Source: a virus. Taken from it: 31,396 nucleotides of DNA. Made by a program: the position numbers and the translations under genes. Location: the IMG/VR virus record IMGVR_UViG_3300047667_000579, positions 1-31,396 of that record. One strand, written 5' to 3'. The notes beneath the pieces are model-generated. The model was not told the DNA's origin. It made no database searches and worked only from the letters and a program-made list of their open reading frames with translations. Below are positions 1 to 6,574 of the stretch, piece after piece. Numbering within the stretch: the stretch's first letter is position 1; the number at the start of each line of letters is the position of its first letter.

Positions 1-3
1 TAA

Positions 4-318
4 ATGGAAGAAATACTTGAAAAAATATCGGATTTAATCGAAACTTATGAAAGCGGATTATGGCAAAGTGTAGAGAATTTAAGAGTAATGCAAAGAGAAC
101 TTTCTGCTAATATTTATTATCTTACAAAACATAACATAGAAGCTTTTAATAAATGGAACGGAATAATTCATAACGAATCAACTAGCCATGCAAAAGCTGT
201 AACAAAAGCAAACTATGAAGTTCCAGAATTAAGAATGAGCAGAAAGATTTTAGAAACGGCAAGAGGTGTAAGCATTGCAATGAATAGCGAATTATCAATA
301 TTAAAAAAAGAATCATAA
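4..318 (+). CDS. Small phage protein, unknown function
   Basis: A 104-residue, charged, soluble and probably mostly helical protein with no signal peptide or membrane segment and no domain I recognise. Its ATG directly follows a TAA at bases 1-3, which is probably the stop of a gene outside the window, so it sits inside a polycistronic early operon. The next gene starts 3 bases after its stop. The position beside nucleotide-metabolism and replication genes suggests an early role, but this is inference only. Confidence 0.7.
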   Translation: MEEILEKISDLIETYESGLWQSVENLRVMQRELSANIYYLTKHNIEAFNKWNGIIHNESTSHAKAVTKANYEVPELRMSRKILETARGVSIAMNSELSILKKES

Positions 319-321
319 ATT

Positions 322-804
322 ATGGGAGATAGTGTAGGCAAATTTTACGAAAAGCAATTAGAGAAAAAAAATAGTCAGAGTGCTGATGCAATTTATGAGG
401 AAATAATGGAAGAAAATTTAAGACTTAAACAATCTTTATTATTTAGCGAGAAAAACGAGGAGAGACAAAAGATAGTTGAGCAAAATGGAAACGACGGGTT
501 GCACTATGAAGCCGAACAAAGAAAAGCAACGCCTGTTTTTAGCGGTGTTTTAAAATATTTCCCCGATGCAATTAAAGAAGTATCTAAATGTAGTTTAGCG
601 GGTCAAAAACAGCACAACCAAGGCGATAAATTATACTGGGATAAAGATAAGAGTACAGATAATTCAGATTCAGCAGTAAGACACCTTATGGATCACGAAG
701 AAAACCCAATTGATACAGACGGAGTTTTACATTTAGCTAAATTTGCGTGGCGAGCATTAGCTACTTTGCAAATTTATTTAGAAAAAAGTAGGTTGGTTAA
801 ATAA
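322..804 (+). CDS. DUF5664 / MazZ-like dATP/dGTP diphosphohydrolase domain protein
   Basis: A 160-residue protein. Residues about 1-55 are charged and helical. Residues about 66-152 match the DUF5664 (dATP/dGTP diphosphohydrolase) pattern: a PDAIKEVS helix, then SAVRHLMDH (117-125), then DGVLHLAKFAWRALA (133-147), the conserved helix pair of this all-alpha NTP-PPase-like family. In diaminopurine phages the homologue MazZ removes pyrophosphate from dGTP or dATP. Here the likely role is shaping the deoxynucleotide pool, and a MazG-like gene lies 3.4 kb downstream. No PurZ-like gene is visible in the window, so modified-base synthesis is not claimed. The family call is from motif recognition. 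Confidence 0.7.
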   Translation: MGDSVGKFYEKQLEKKNSQSADAIYEEIMEENLRLKQSLLFSEKNEERQKIVEQNGNDGLHYEAEQRKATPVFSGVLKYFPDAIKEVSKCSLAGQKQHNQGDKLYWDKDKSTDNSDSAVRHLMDHEENPIDTDGVLHLAKFAWRALATLQIYLEKSRLVK

Positions 805-811
805 ATAACAC

Positions 812-819
812 TATATTTG
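812..819 (+). promoter_or_regulatory. Bacteroidota-type -7 box TATATTTG
   Basis: TATATTTG lies 17 bases upstream of the ATG at 837, in the only sizeable gap between the first genes. It matches the TAnnTTTG -7 consensus of Bacteroidota housekeeping promoters. The -33 element is weak: the nearest TTGG (793-796) is only 15 bases away rather than 19-21. Confidence 0.4.
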
Positions 820-836
820 TACTTTAAATAAATAAT

Positions 837-1031
837 ATGGAAGATACTTACACAATTACACACGCTTACCATACAGGATGGTTAAGAAATAGGCATACAG
901 GAATGTCTCAATACAGCAAATCATTTAAGAGCGTACCCCTTGCGGAAAAATGGTTTGAGAATTACGGAAAAAAGATAGAACAAATATTTGATCGTAAATT
1001 AATATTAATAAAAAGAAAGGTTTTAAACTAA
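837..1031 (+). CDS. Small phage protein, unknown function
   Basis: A 64-residue, basic protein rich in aromatic residues (YHTGWLRNR, WFENYGKK). No known domain and no membrane segment. It is the first gene after the TATATTTG box at 812-819, and the next gene starts 5 bases after its stop. The basic charge would allow nucleic-acid binding, but there is no motif to support that. Confidence 0.6.
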   Translation: MEDTYTITHAYHTGWLRNRHTGMSQYSKSFKSVPLAEKWFENYGKKIEQIFDRKLILIKRKVLN

Positions 1032-1036
1032 AAGAC

Positions 1037-1759
1037 ATGAAAGACAGTAGAAAAAATTTTATTAAGCAAGCGCATGAAGCTGCTTGTAGTCAATGGAAAA
1101 AAAACATTGAGGACGAATTCCCTAAATTATTTAAACAAGTAGGGGATACACTTATTCAACAAGCTAAAAAAAGAGGCTTTAAAGAAGGGGTTCAGTTTAT
1201 TGATGTAGTTGATGGTAGGTTAGAGGTTGTTAATGGAGATAGATATAAATACTATCCTGCTATAGATTCACTTACTTTAAATCATGATCGTATTTACAAA
1301 AATGGTAAATGGGCGGAAATAATTAAAGAACCTATTGTGAAAGAAGAGAAAGCAAATGGTTGGTATAAAGACAAGACATCAAAAAATTGGTGTATGTTTT
1401 TTGAAAACGGAATTATGAAGTATGGTGTAGATATTATTGGAAAATGGAAAGAAAATTTATCTCATAATTATACATTAAGAGTTGGTGACTACAAATCAAC
1501 CGATAAAGAAGTAGAAGAAGCACTTATTAAAGAGGCTAAAAAGATAGGTTTTAAAGAAGGGGTTCAATTTAAGAGTGCTTGGAATCAGAGTTCAATATGT
1601 GATTTTAAAGGAATGTATTTTGATATAAAAAATAATAGTTTATCTTCTGGTGATTGTCATAATGAATGTATTTTTCAAAACGGTGTTTGGGCAGAAATAC
1701 TAGAAACCATCACAAAAGAACAAGCCGAAAAAGAACTAGGTAAAACAATAATCAATTAA
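1037..1759 (+). CDS. Internally duplicated phage protein, unknown function
   Basis: A 240-residue protein with an internal repeat. IQQAKKRGFKEGVQF (about residues 39-53) returns as IKEAKKIGFKEGVQF (about 161-175), and NGKWAEIIKE (about 88-97) returns as NGVWAEILE (about 217-225). Each half therefore has a helix, a GFKEGVQF turn, a variable stretch, and a final GxWAEI strand. The region between is rich in Trp and Tyr. I recognise the GFKEGV / WAEI pattern as recurring in Bacteroidota phage hypothetical proteins, but no function is known to me. It is followed by another small gene with the usual AATTATG start. Confidence 0.7.
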   Translation: MKDSRKNFIKQAHEAACSQWKKNIEDEFPKLFKQVGDTLIQQAKKRGFKEGVQFIDVVDGRLEVVNGDRYKYYPAIDSLTLNHDRIYKNGKWAEIIKEPIVKEEKANGWYKDKTSKNWCMFFENGIMKYGVDIIGKWKENLSHNYTLRVGDYKSTDKEVEEALIKEAKKIGFKEGVQFKSAWNQSSICDFKGMYFDIKNNSLSSGDCHNECIFQNGVWAEILETITKEQAEKELGKTIIN

Positions 1760-1770
1760 ATAAATAAATT

Positions 1771-1998
1771 ATGATTACATCGAAGATTGTAGAAAACAAA
1801 GAATCAAGCAATGAGTTTCCAAAGTTAATGAGATCAGTAAAAAATGGTTTAATTGTCTTATTTACAAGTAAATCTATTGGAACCGTATTAAGTGTAAGTA
1901 TCGGCAGCATGCATAAACTTGGAGATTTTTCTGAATTTTGGACTTCAAAGTGTTTTGAAGATTTTACAGGAGAATTAATATTAAAAAACAAAAATTAA
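1771..1998 (+). CDS. Conserved small phage protein, unknown function
   Basis: A 75-residue protein that appears to be beta-rich, with an N-terminal EFPKLM segment, GLIVLF and a C-terminal W-x(6)-F-x-D-F pattern. It resembles a recurrent family of short Bacteroidota phage proteins (EFPKLM, then IVLF, then a FEDF-like end). No membrane segment. Start chosen at the AATTATG context, 11 bases after the previous stop. Function unknown. Confidence 0.65.
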   Translation: MITSKIVENKESSNEFPKLMRSVKNGLIVLFTSKSIGTVLSVSIGSMHKLGDFSEFWTSKCFEDFTGELILKNKN

Positions 1999-2001
1999 AT
2001 T

Positions 2002-2304
2002 ATGAAAAACACACCTTATTTAAAGAGTTATTCAAAAAACGGATTAGTTTCTAATCCAATAACAAAAGAACAACCGTATTTAAATGTATTTAAAACAGCT
2101 AAAAATTTAAGAGACGAATTAAAAGAATCTAAAAATAACTCTAAATCATTTAGGATAGTTATAACTAATTTAGGCAAAGGTTTGTTTATGAAAGTTAAGT
2201 TTAAAAGAGTTATTTTTGAGAATTTTGTTTATCAATTAAGAAGTAACAAAGTAAAAAGAAAGTATAAAACAGTTTTAAATCAAATAGTATCATATAGTAA
2301 ATAA
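2002..2304 (+). CDS. Small basic phage protein, unknown function
   Basis: A 100-residue, strongly basic, lysine-rich protein with no recognisable domain. It begins 3 bases after the preceding stop with AAATTATG. The charge is compatible with nucleic-acid or phospholipid interaction but proves nothing. It lies directly upstream of the SSB-like gene. Confidence 0.6.
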   Translation: MKNTPYLKSYSKNGLVSNPITKEQPYLNVFKTAKNLRDELKESKNNSKSFRIVITNLGKGLFMKVKFKRVIFENFVYQLRSNKVKRKYKTVLNQIVSYSK

Positions 2305-2313
2305 ATAAATAAT

Positions 2314-2664
2314 ATGGAAGTAGTAGGTAAAATTAAATTATTAGGAGACGTTCAAGTTATTGGAGCGAAAGGTTTCCAAAAAAGAGAATTAGTAGTAACA
2401 ACAGATGAACAGTATCCTCAAATGATTATGATTGAATTTGTGCAGGATAAATGTGATTTGTTAAACAATTATAAGGTTGGGCAAGATGTAAAGGTATCAA
2501 TCAATTTAAGAGGTCGTGAATGGATTAATCCGAAAGGCGAAGCAAAGTATTTCAATCAGATACAAGGATGGCGTATTGAAAGCAGTACGGCACAAGCTAA
2601 AGCAACTCCCCCAGTTGTGCAGGCTACTCTAATTGATGACGCTCCAGACGACCTTCCTTTCTAA
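2314..2664 (+). CDS. DUF3127 OB-fold, SSB-like protein
   Basis: A 116-residue protein matching the DUF3127 family. Residues about 1-90 carry the characteristic MEVVGKIKLLGDVQVIGAKG start, then FQKRELVVTTDEQYPQ, IMIEFVQDKCDLL and INLRGREWINPKGE, a small OB-fold-like domain. A Pro/Ala-rich linker leads to an acidic tail ending DDAPDDLPF, the same kind of C-terminus that bacterial SSB uses to recruit replication and repair proteins. The likely role is binding single-stranded DNA during phage replication. The next ATG follows its stop with no gap. Family assignment is strong; the SSB role is inferred from the tail. Confidence 0.85.
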   Translation: MEVVGKIKLLGDVQVIGAKGFQKRELVVTTDEQYPQMIMIEFVQDKCDLLNNYKVGQDVKVSINLRGREWINPKGEAKYFNQIQGWRIESSTAQAKATPPVVQATLIDDAPDDLPF

Positions 2665-2895
2665 ATGAGTTCCCTCAAGATTATAGAAACATTCTTTTCA
2701 GACTATAACTTTGAAGAGAATGTTTTAAAATTAAATAGCTGTACAGATATAACCGATTTACAGAAATTTGTTAACTCACAAATACATTTATTAAAAAATA
2801 ATAGTGGTAAAAAGGTTTATTTACCGTATTTTTACAGACTAGAACAAGTATATTTAAAACTAAAGAACAATGAAAAAATTAACAAAAAAAAGTAA
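2665..2895 (+). CDS. Small phage protein, unknown function
   Basis: A 76-residue protein with a lysine-rich C-terminus. It starts immediately after the TAA of the SSB-like gene and its 3' end overlaps the next gene by 26 bases, as expected in a compact early operon. The LQKFVNSQI and LPYFYRLEQVY segments look helical. No domain recognised. Confidence 0.6.
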   Translation: MSSLKIIETFFSDYNFEENVLKLNSCTDITDLQKFVNSQIHLLKNNSGKKVYLPYFYRLEQVYLKLKNNEKINKKK

Positions 2896-3064
2896 AAAAG
2901 AACTAGAACTTATTTTAGAAAAGATAGGAGGTATATTAATTAAGACAATGTTAGGTTTAAAAATACCAAAAATTATAACTACAAATTTTATACACGGTAA
3001 TAGCATTTATAAATTAACTTTTGAGAAGATAAACAATGACGCAGGAGCAGAAAAATTACAGTAA
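2870..3064 (+). CDS. Small basic phage protein, unknown function
   Basis: A 64-residue, lysine-rich protein with a central hydrophobic stretch (IGGILIKTMLGLKIPKII) that could be amphipathic or weakly membrane-associated. It overlaps the preceding gene by 26 bases and the following gene by 29 bases, which is long for this region and lowers confidence, but the frame is open and the ATG sits in an A-rich context. Confidence 0.5.
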   Translation: MKKLTKKSKKELELILEKIGGILIKTMLGLKIPKIITTNFIHGNSIYKLTFEKINNDAGAEKLQ

Positions 3065-3296
3065 ATCTTTAATTTTAATAGATATGTTGATTGAAAATAT
3101 TGACGACATTAAAGAAAATTTAACACCAGAGATGAAATTAATTAGGCGAGATTTAGACAGCCTCCAAGATAAAATCATTCCTTTAGTTGATGAGATTTAC
3201 AAAAACAAGTTTGTAAGAAAAAGCACGTTTTATCAAATACTTCAGGAAAAGTTTAATTACAATTTAGATAGAGAATTAAAAAGATATAAAAAATGA
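3036..3296 (+). CDS. Small helical phage protein, unknown function
   Basis: An 86-residue protein, apparently all-helical and charged (LIENIDDIKENLTPEMKLI, then DSLQDKIIPLVDEIY), ending in a basic KRYKK. It may form a short coiled coil. Its stop overlaps the next start as ATGA, indicating translational coupling. No known family. Confidence 0.6.
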   Translation: MTQEQKNYSKSLILIDMLIENIDDIKENLTPEMKLIRRDLDSLQDKIIPLVDEIYKNKFVRKSTFYQILQEKFNYNLDRELKRYKK

Positions 3297-3520
3297 CAGC
3301 AAAAGAAAAAGCAAACGAATTAGGTAATAAATTTTATAACGGAAGTTTTTTTGATTACAGTAAAGAAGAACATTTAATAGAGGTAAAAAGAGCGAAAAAA
3401 TGTGCAATAATTTGTGTAAATGAATTATTAGACACGATACCTTACATAAATAATACACAATCTGAAGTAAATAAAAGAATTTATTACATGGATGTGCGTA
3501 CAGAAATAAACAATCTATAA
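3293..3520 (+). CDS. Conserved small phage protein, unknown function
   Basis: A 75-residue protein with the pattern MTAKEKANELGNKFY, then KRAKKCAIICVNELL, then a C-terminal YYMDVRTEINNL. This layout recurs in short proteins of many Bacteroidota phages and prophages (a KEKA start, a KxCA-hydrophobic-VDE helix and a final W/Y-x(3)-VxxEIxxL). The function is not known to me. It is coupled to the previous gene by ATGA and to the next by a zero-base gap. Confidence 0.65.
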   Translation: MTAKEKANELGNKFYNGSFFDYSKEEHLIEVKRAKKCAIICVNELLDTIPYINNTQSEVNKRIYYMDVRTEINNL

Positions 3521-3943
3521 ATGATTACAATACAAAAAATAAAAAAGACTTTAGAATCTAAATTAGATATAAAATGTTTGTCTATTGAGTCAAGGAAAAG
3601 ACACATAGTCTATGGAAGGTTTGTAGGGTTTAAATTGTGCAGTGAATTAACCGAAAATGGACTTACTGAAATAGCTTTAGAATTTGGAAAAGTTAATCAC
3701 GGGACAGTTATTAATGGTTTAAATCAATTTGATACATTTAAAAATCAACCTTTTTTTAAACAATATTTAGAAATTTACATGGATTTGTTCAAGTTATTTG
3801 AGCCAAAAAAAAGTGTCGAGTCTTTAAAACTTTGTCTTGACAATGCTATAAATGATATTTTATGGGAAAAACAAAAGAATCCAGAAATTGATTATTCATT
3901 TTTAGCAAAATCTATAAATGATTTAACTTTAGTAAATGATTAA
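3521..3943 (+). CDS. DnaA domain IV-like DNA-binding protein
   Basis: A 140-residue protein. Residues about 5-75 resemble the DnaA C-terminal origin-binding domain: a basic helix with SRKRHIVYGRFVGFKLC, then SELTENGLTEIALEFG, then the signature turn NHGTVINGL (59-67), equivalent to the D-H-S/T-T-V-I signature of DnaA. There is no AAA+ ATPase domain, so it cannot act as a complete DnaA. Residues 76-140 are helical and unrecognised. The likely role is recognising a phage origin or a DnaA-box-like operator, or interfering with host initiation. It overlaps the HNH gene by 8 bases. Confidence 0.7.
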   Translation: MITIQKIKKTLESKLDIKCLSIESRKRHIVYGRFVGFKLCSELTENGLTEIALEFGKVNHGTVINGLNQFDTFKNQPFFKQYLEIYMDLFKLFEPKKSVESLKLCLDNAINDILWEKQKNPEIDYSFLAKSINDLTLVND

Positions 3944-4232
3944 ATATAAAAAAGTTTACTTGAATGCATTAGGGTTTGATGAGTGCGACTTTATACCGTG
4001 TGAAATAAGCGGATTATTAGGTGTAGATTTACATCACATAATAGGCAGGGGGAAAAAAGGAGAAGACAGAGTAGAAAATTTAATGTGCTTAACTCGTGAA
4101 TACCACATTAAATACGGAGACAAAAAGAAATACATGGTTTATCTTTTAGTTACGCATAGACACTATCTATACACTAAAGGAGTGCAATTTGATAATGATT
4201 GGTTTGAAGAAAAAATAAATTTTTACGAATAA
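3936..4232 (+). CDS. HNH endonuclease-like protein
   Basis: A 98-residue protein with an HNH-like core: PCEISG (21-26), VDLHHIIGRG (30-39, with H33/H34), a loop with KKGEDRVENLMCL containing N48, and the final EYHIKYGDKK with H57. This fits the H-N-H metal and catalytic triad, but the structural Cys pair of many HNH proteins is reduced to C22 and C51. Small HNH proteins in phages often assist packaging or recombination; near replication genes it may process DNA. It starts 8 bases inside the end of the DnaA-like gene. Confidence 0.7.
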   Translation: MIKYKKVYLNALGFDECDFIPCEISGLLGVDLHHIIGRGKKGEDRVENLMCLTREYHIKYGDKKKYMVYLLVTHRHYLYTKGVQFDNDWFEEKINFYE

Positions 4233-4243
4233 AAAATATAATT

Positions 4244-4597
4244 ATGGCAGAATTTAAAGAGTTAAACAATAGAGTTATTACTTGGGCGAAAAATAAAGGC
4301 ATCCTGCAAAAAGCAACACCATTAGCACAAATGGGTAAAACCATTGAGGAAGTAGAAGAAACAAGAGACGCATTAATAGCACAAGCAAATAACCTCCAGC
4401 GTTACATTAATTCAAAAGGAGTTGAGAAAGACACCAGAGAAGAAATTATAGATGGGTTTGGTGATATATTAGTTACGATTCTGATAGGTTGTAAGATGCA
4501 ACATGTAAACCCTTTAGAGGCTTTAGAATTAGCTTTAAATATCATAGAGAAAAGAACAGGTAGAATGATTAACGGAACATTTGTAAAAGATAATTAA
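4244..4597 (+). CDS. MazG-like nucleotide pyrophosphohydrolase
   Basis: A 117-residue all-alpha NTP-PPase-type protein. The metal-binding residues are in place: E35-E36-x-E38-E39 in KTIEEVEETRD, and E67-x-x-D70-x3-D74 in EEIIDGFGDILVTI. This is the EExxE...ExxD arrangement of MazG-like enzymes, which hydrolyse NTPs or dNTPs to the monophosphate and pyrophosphate. The C-terminus ending in ALNIIEKRTGRMINGTFVK is typical of phage MazG-like proteins. A role in dNTP pool control, or in lowering starvation signalling as proposed for phage MazG, is plausible. It is adjacent to a nuclease gene with no gap. Confidence 0.8.
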   Translation: MAEFKELNNRVITWAKNKGILQKATPLAQMGKTIEEVEETRDALIAQANNLQRYINSKGVEKDTREEIIDGFGDILVTILIGCKMQHVNPLEALELALNIIEKRTGRMINGTFVKDN

Positions 4598-4879
4598 ATG
4601 ACATATTCACGAGTAGATAGTAATCAAAAATACATTGTAGACGGTTTAAGAAAGTTTGGCGCTACGGTGCTACATACACACACTTTAAAGAACGCATTTG
4701 ATGTTTTGGTAGGATACGGAGGTAAAGATTTTATAATAGAAATAAAGGACGGTAAGAAACCACCAAGTCAAAGAAAGTTAACGCCCGGGGAATTGAAGTT
4801 TAAAAATGAGTGGAAGGGGTCGGAGTATTATATTGTGATGAGTTTGGAGGAAGCGATAAGAATAATTGTAAATAAATAA
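4598..4879 (+). CDS. VRR-NUC-type PD-(D/E)XK nuclease
   Basis: A 93-residue single-domain nuclease of VRR-NUC type. The N-terminal helix (VDSNQKYIVDGLRKFGATV) precedes the catalytic strand AFDVLVGYGGKDFIIEIKDG, giving D35 and the E48-x-K50 pair, followed by the conserved basic loop KKPPSQRKLTPGELKF. Stand-alone phage VRR-NUC proteins are thought to cut branched or flapped DNA. It starts immediately after the MazG stop. Confidence 0.8.
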   Translation: MTYSRVDSNQKYIVDGLRKFGATVLHTHTLKNAFDVLVGYGGKDFIIEIKDGKKPPSQRKLTPGELKFKNEWKGSEYYIVMSLEEAIRIIVNK

Positions 4880-4898
4880 AATTTAAAATAAATAAATT

Positions 4899-5048
4899 AT
4901 GGATACAATAATAATATGGACGTTGTTAATTTTTATAAATGGGATTGCTGCCTATTTTAACTATAAATGTAAAAGCTATAAGACAGCTATGTGTTCTTCC
5001 TTTATGTGTGGTTGGTCGGTAGTTTATTTAATACATGAATTTATTTAG
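4899..5048 (+). CDS. 49-residue membrane microprotein (paralogue of the one at 8427)
   Basis: Translating from the ATG at 4899 (context AAATTATG) gives 49 residues. A hydrophobic N-terminal helix (MDTIIIWTLLIFINGIAAYF) is followed by NYKCKSYK and a second hydrophobic stretch with CSSFMCGWSVVYLI, so it probably spans the inner membrane twice with a short basic turn. It has the same length and layout as the protein at 8427-8576, including YFNYK and an S-x(1,2)-F-x(2)-x-W-x-V-Y-x-L-I second helix. Function unknown. Confidence 0.65.
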   Translation: MDTIIIWTLLIFINGIAAYFNYKCKSYKTAMCSSFMCGWSVVYLIHEFI

Positions 5049-5090
5049 TAAAAATTATTAAAATAAACATTAAAACCTATTTTTAATATT

Positions 5091-5168
5091 ATTAGTAAGG
5101 CAAATACACAATGCATTGGTGTAACTCGAAAGAGAAAAGAGGCGCAACTCCTCGCTTGCTTTACTAAT
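5091..5168 (+). ncRNA. Candidate structured RNA closed by a 13-bp stem
   Basis: Bases 5091-5103 pair with 5156-5168 over 13 consecutive positions with one G-U. Inside are three possible hairpins: TACAC 5105-5109 with GTGTA 5119-5123; CTC-GAAA-GAG 5125-5134 with a GNRA loop; and GAGG 5139-5142 with CCTC 5150-5153 around a 7-base loop. The result is a cloverleaf-like multi-branch fold, clearly richer in G+C than the flanking AT-rich sequence, and it lies in a gene-free gap. It is not a tRNA: no 7-bp acceptor stem, no TTCRA arm. The strand is inferred from the flanking genes. Confidence 0.5.
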
Positions 5169-5237
5169 TTTATTAATTATGTAATTAAATAACAATAAAT
5201 AGCTTTAATTAAATTAATAGTTGTAACTTGCCCTGAT

Positions 5238-5756
5238 ATGTTAGAACATTTAGCTAAAAAAGACAGTCTATGGCGTGAAGTAGCGTTTAGATTTACAAGT
5301 AATAGAGACGAAGCAGACGAATTAGTACAGAAAATGTATATGCGTATGCTGCAATACAAGATAAAGCCTGAAAATATTGATGATAACTTTGTCAAGGTGG
5401 TCATGCACAATCTATTTAAGGATAGTAAGAAGAAGCCAAAGTATAAACAGGAGTATTGCAACACGTTTAGTGAAAGCTTTGCAGACAACGACTCTGAAGA
5501 CTCTGATTTTACTTACTTTAATCATCTTATTACAGATGAGCCAGTAGACGAATGTCATAAGGAAAACTATTATCGTAATAGATTGAAGATTCTATCAGCC
5601 AAAGAAAAAGAGATTATGACCTTAAGCTATGACTTTTCTTTAAGACAGGTAGGCGAGATTCTAAATATGAATTACGCAACTGTTAATAGAAAGATTGAAG
5701 AGATTAGAGTTAAAATATTAAGAGATAAATACAGTAAAGATTATGGACGAAGATAA
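5238..5756 (+). CDS. Sigma-70 family (ECF-like) RNA polymerase sigma factor
   Basis: A 172-residue protein with a region 2-like N-terminus (about 8-60: LWREVAFRFT, then RDEADELVQKMYMRML and a VKVVMHNLFKD helix matching the core-polymerase-binding part) and a clear region 4 helix-turn-helix at about 119-162 (LSAKEKEIMTLSYDFSLRQV, then GEILNMNYATVNRKIEEIR). An acidic linker (FADNDSEDSDF) joins them, and region 3 is absent, as in ECF sigma factors. A phage-encoded sigma would redirect host RNA polymerase to phage promoters; a shared non-host promoter-like sequence precedes three late units in this window. Its 3' end overlaps the next gene by 14 bases. Confidence 0.8.
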   Translation: MLEHLAKKDSLWREVAFRFTSNRDEADELVQKMYMRMLQYKIKPENIDDNFVKVVMHNLFKDSKKKPKYKQEYCNTFSESFADNDSEDSDFTYFNHLITDEPVDECHKENYYRNRLKILSAKEKEIMTLSYDFSLRQVGEILNMNYATVNRKIEEIRVKILRDKYSKDYGRR

Positions 5757-5967
5757 CGCAATACCATTAGATACTTTTTTAGATGACATTAAGTCAGACG
5801 AAATACAGGTTCTAGCACTTGAATTAGTTGTAGACTATAGTAAGGGTTTGACCTCTGTAGATAGCTTGTACGAATCAGGTCAGGAAGCTTTAGATTTAGA
5901 GTTCTACAATTTAGTTGAGAGCGTTAACCGTGCGGTAAAAGCAATAAATATAATATACAAAATTTAA
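5743..5967 (+). CDS. Small acidic phage protein coupled to the sigma factor
   Basis: A 74-residue, acidic, probably all-helical protein (LDTFLDDIKSDEIQVLALEL, then YSKGLTSVDSLYESGQEAL). No known domain. It starts within the last 14 bases of the sigma gene, so the two are very probably translated together. An acidic partner next to an ECF-like sigma could be an anti-sigma or co-regulator; that is only a guess from position and charge. Confidence 0.6.
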   Translation: MDEDNAIPLDTFLDDIKSDEIQVLALELVVDYSKGLTSVDSLYESGQEALDLEFYNLVESVNRAVKAINIIYKI

Positions 5968-5970
5968 AAC

Positions 5971-6408
5971 ATGATAGAAGTAGCAAGAAAAATAGTAGAA
6001 TACGCTTTTAGAAATAAAGCTGATTTAGCAGGTAAGCCATACATGGGGCATTTAAACAGATTAGAGGAAAAGTTAAAAAACAAAAACGAAGAAATTAGAA
6101 CCGTTGCTTTATTACACGACTTACTAGAAGATTGCCCTGATTGGAATAAAGAAGTTTTAAAGTGCTTCTTTTGGAGTAGTGTTGTAAATGCTGTTGACGC
6201 AATGACTAAACGTAAAGGCGAAAAGTATGAAGATTATATTAATAGAGTACAATCCAATAGATATGCCACAGTTGTTAAAATTGCTGATTTAGAAGACAAC
6301 ATGGATATTACAAGACTTAAAGAGCTAACGGATAAAGACGTTGTTAGGTTAAAAAAATATTTAATTGGTTATCATTTTTTAACAGGTAACAATGATCCAA
6401 TAACATAA
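5971..6408 (+). CDS. MESH1/SpoT-like HD-domain hydrolase (possible ppGpp hydrolase)
   Basis: A 145-residue HD-domain protein. The four metal-binding positions of the RelA/SpoT hydrolase domain are present: H27 in GKPYMGHLNRL, H49-D50 in VALLHDLLEDCPDW, and D106 in VVKIADLEDNMD. The AMTKRKGEKYEDYINRVQSN segment, about residues 77-96, matches the conserved substrate-binding helix of this family. It lacks the synthetase, TGS and ACT domains of full RSH enzymes and is slightly shorter than MESH1. The expected reaction is removal of the 3' pyrophosphate from (p)ppGpp, or a related nucleotide, which would relieve the host stringent response during infection. The substrate is inferred. Confidence 0.8.
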   Translation: MIEVARKIVEYAFRNKADLAGKPYMGHLNRLEEKLKNKNEEIRTVALLHDLLEDCPDWNKEVLKCFFWSSVVNAVDAMTKRKGEKYEDYINRVQSNRYATVVKIADLEDNMDITRLKELTDKDVVRLKKYLIGYHFLTGNNDPIT

Positions 6409-6424
6409 TATACAAATATAAGTT

Positions 6425-6574
6425 ATGGAAACATTATTAAAATTATTACGAGACTCTTATGATTTGCAAAATGATAACCCTGAATTAAGCGCATACTGGC
6501 ACTTACAAAGTTTAAGGTCTTCTATTAAATATGAGATTACTAAATTAGAAATAAAAAACAAAGATAAATTATGA
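6425..6574 (+). CDS. 49-residue phage protein, unknown function
   Basis: Translation from ATG 6425 (AAGTTATG context) gives 49 residues beginning METLLKLLRDSYDLQNDN and ending EIKNKDKL. It looks helical and charged, with no membrane segment. The stop overlaps the next start as ATGA (6571-6574). Its last codons coincide with the A-rich leader AAAAACAAAGATAAATT, which also precedes the gene at 8128, so the leader appears to be maintained for the downstream start. Confidence 0.6.
   Translation: METLLKLLRDSYDLQNDNPELSAYWHLQSLRSSIKYEITKLEIKNKDKL

Noticed and set aside
5091-5168. tRNA gene
   Set aside because: The closing stem is 13 bp, and there is no T-arm TTCRA sequence, no proper D-arm and no 5-bp anticodon stem.
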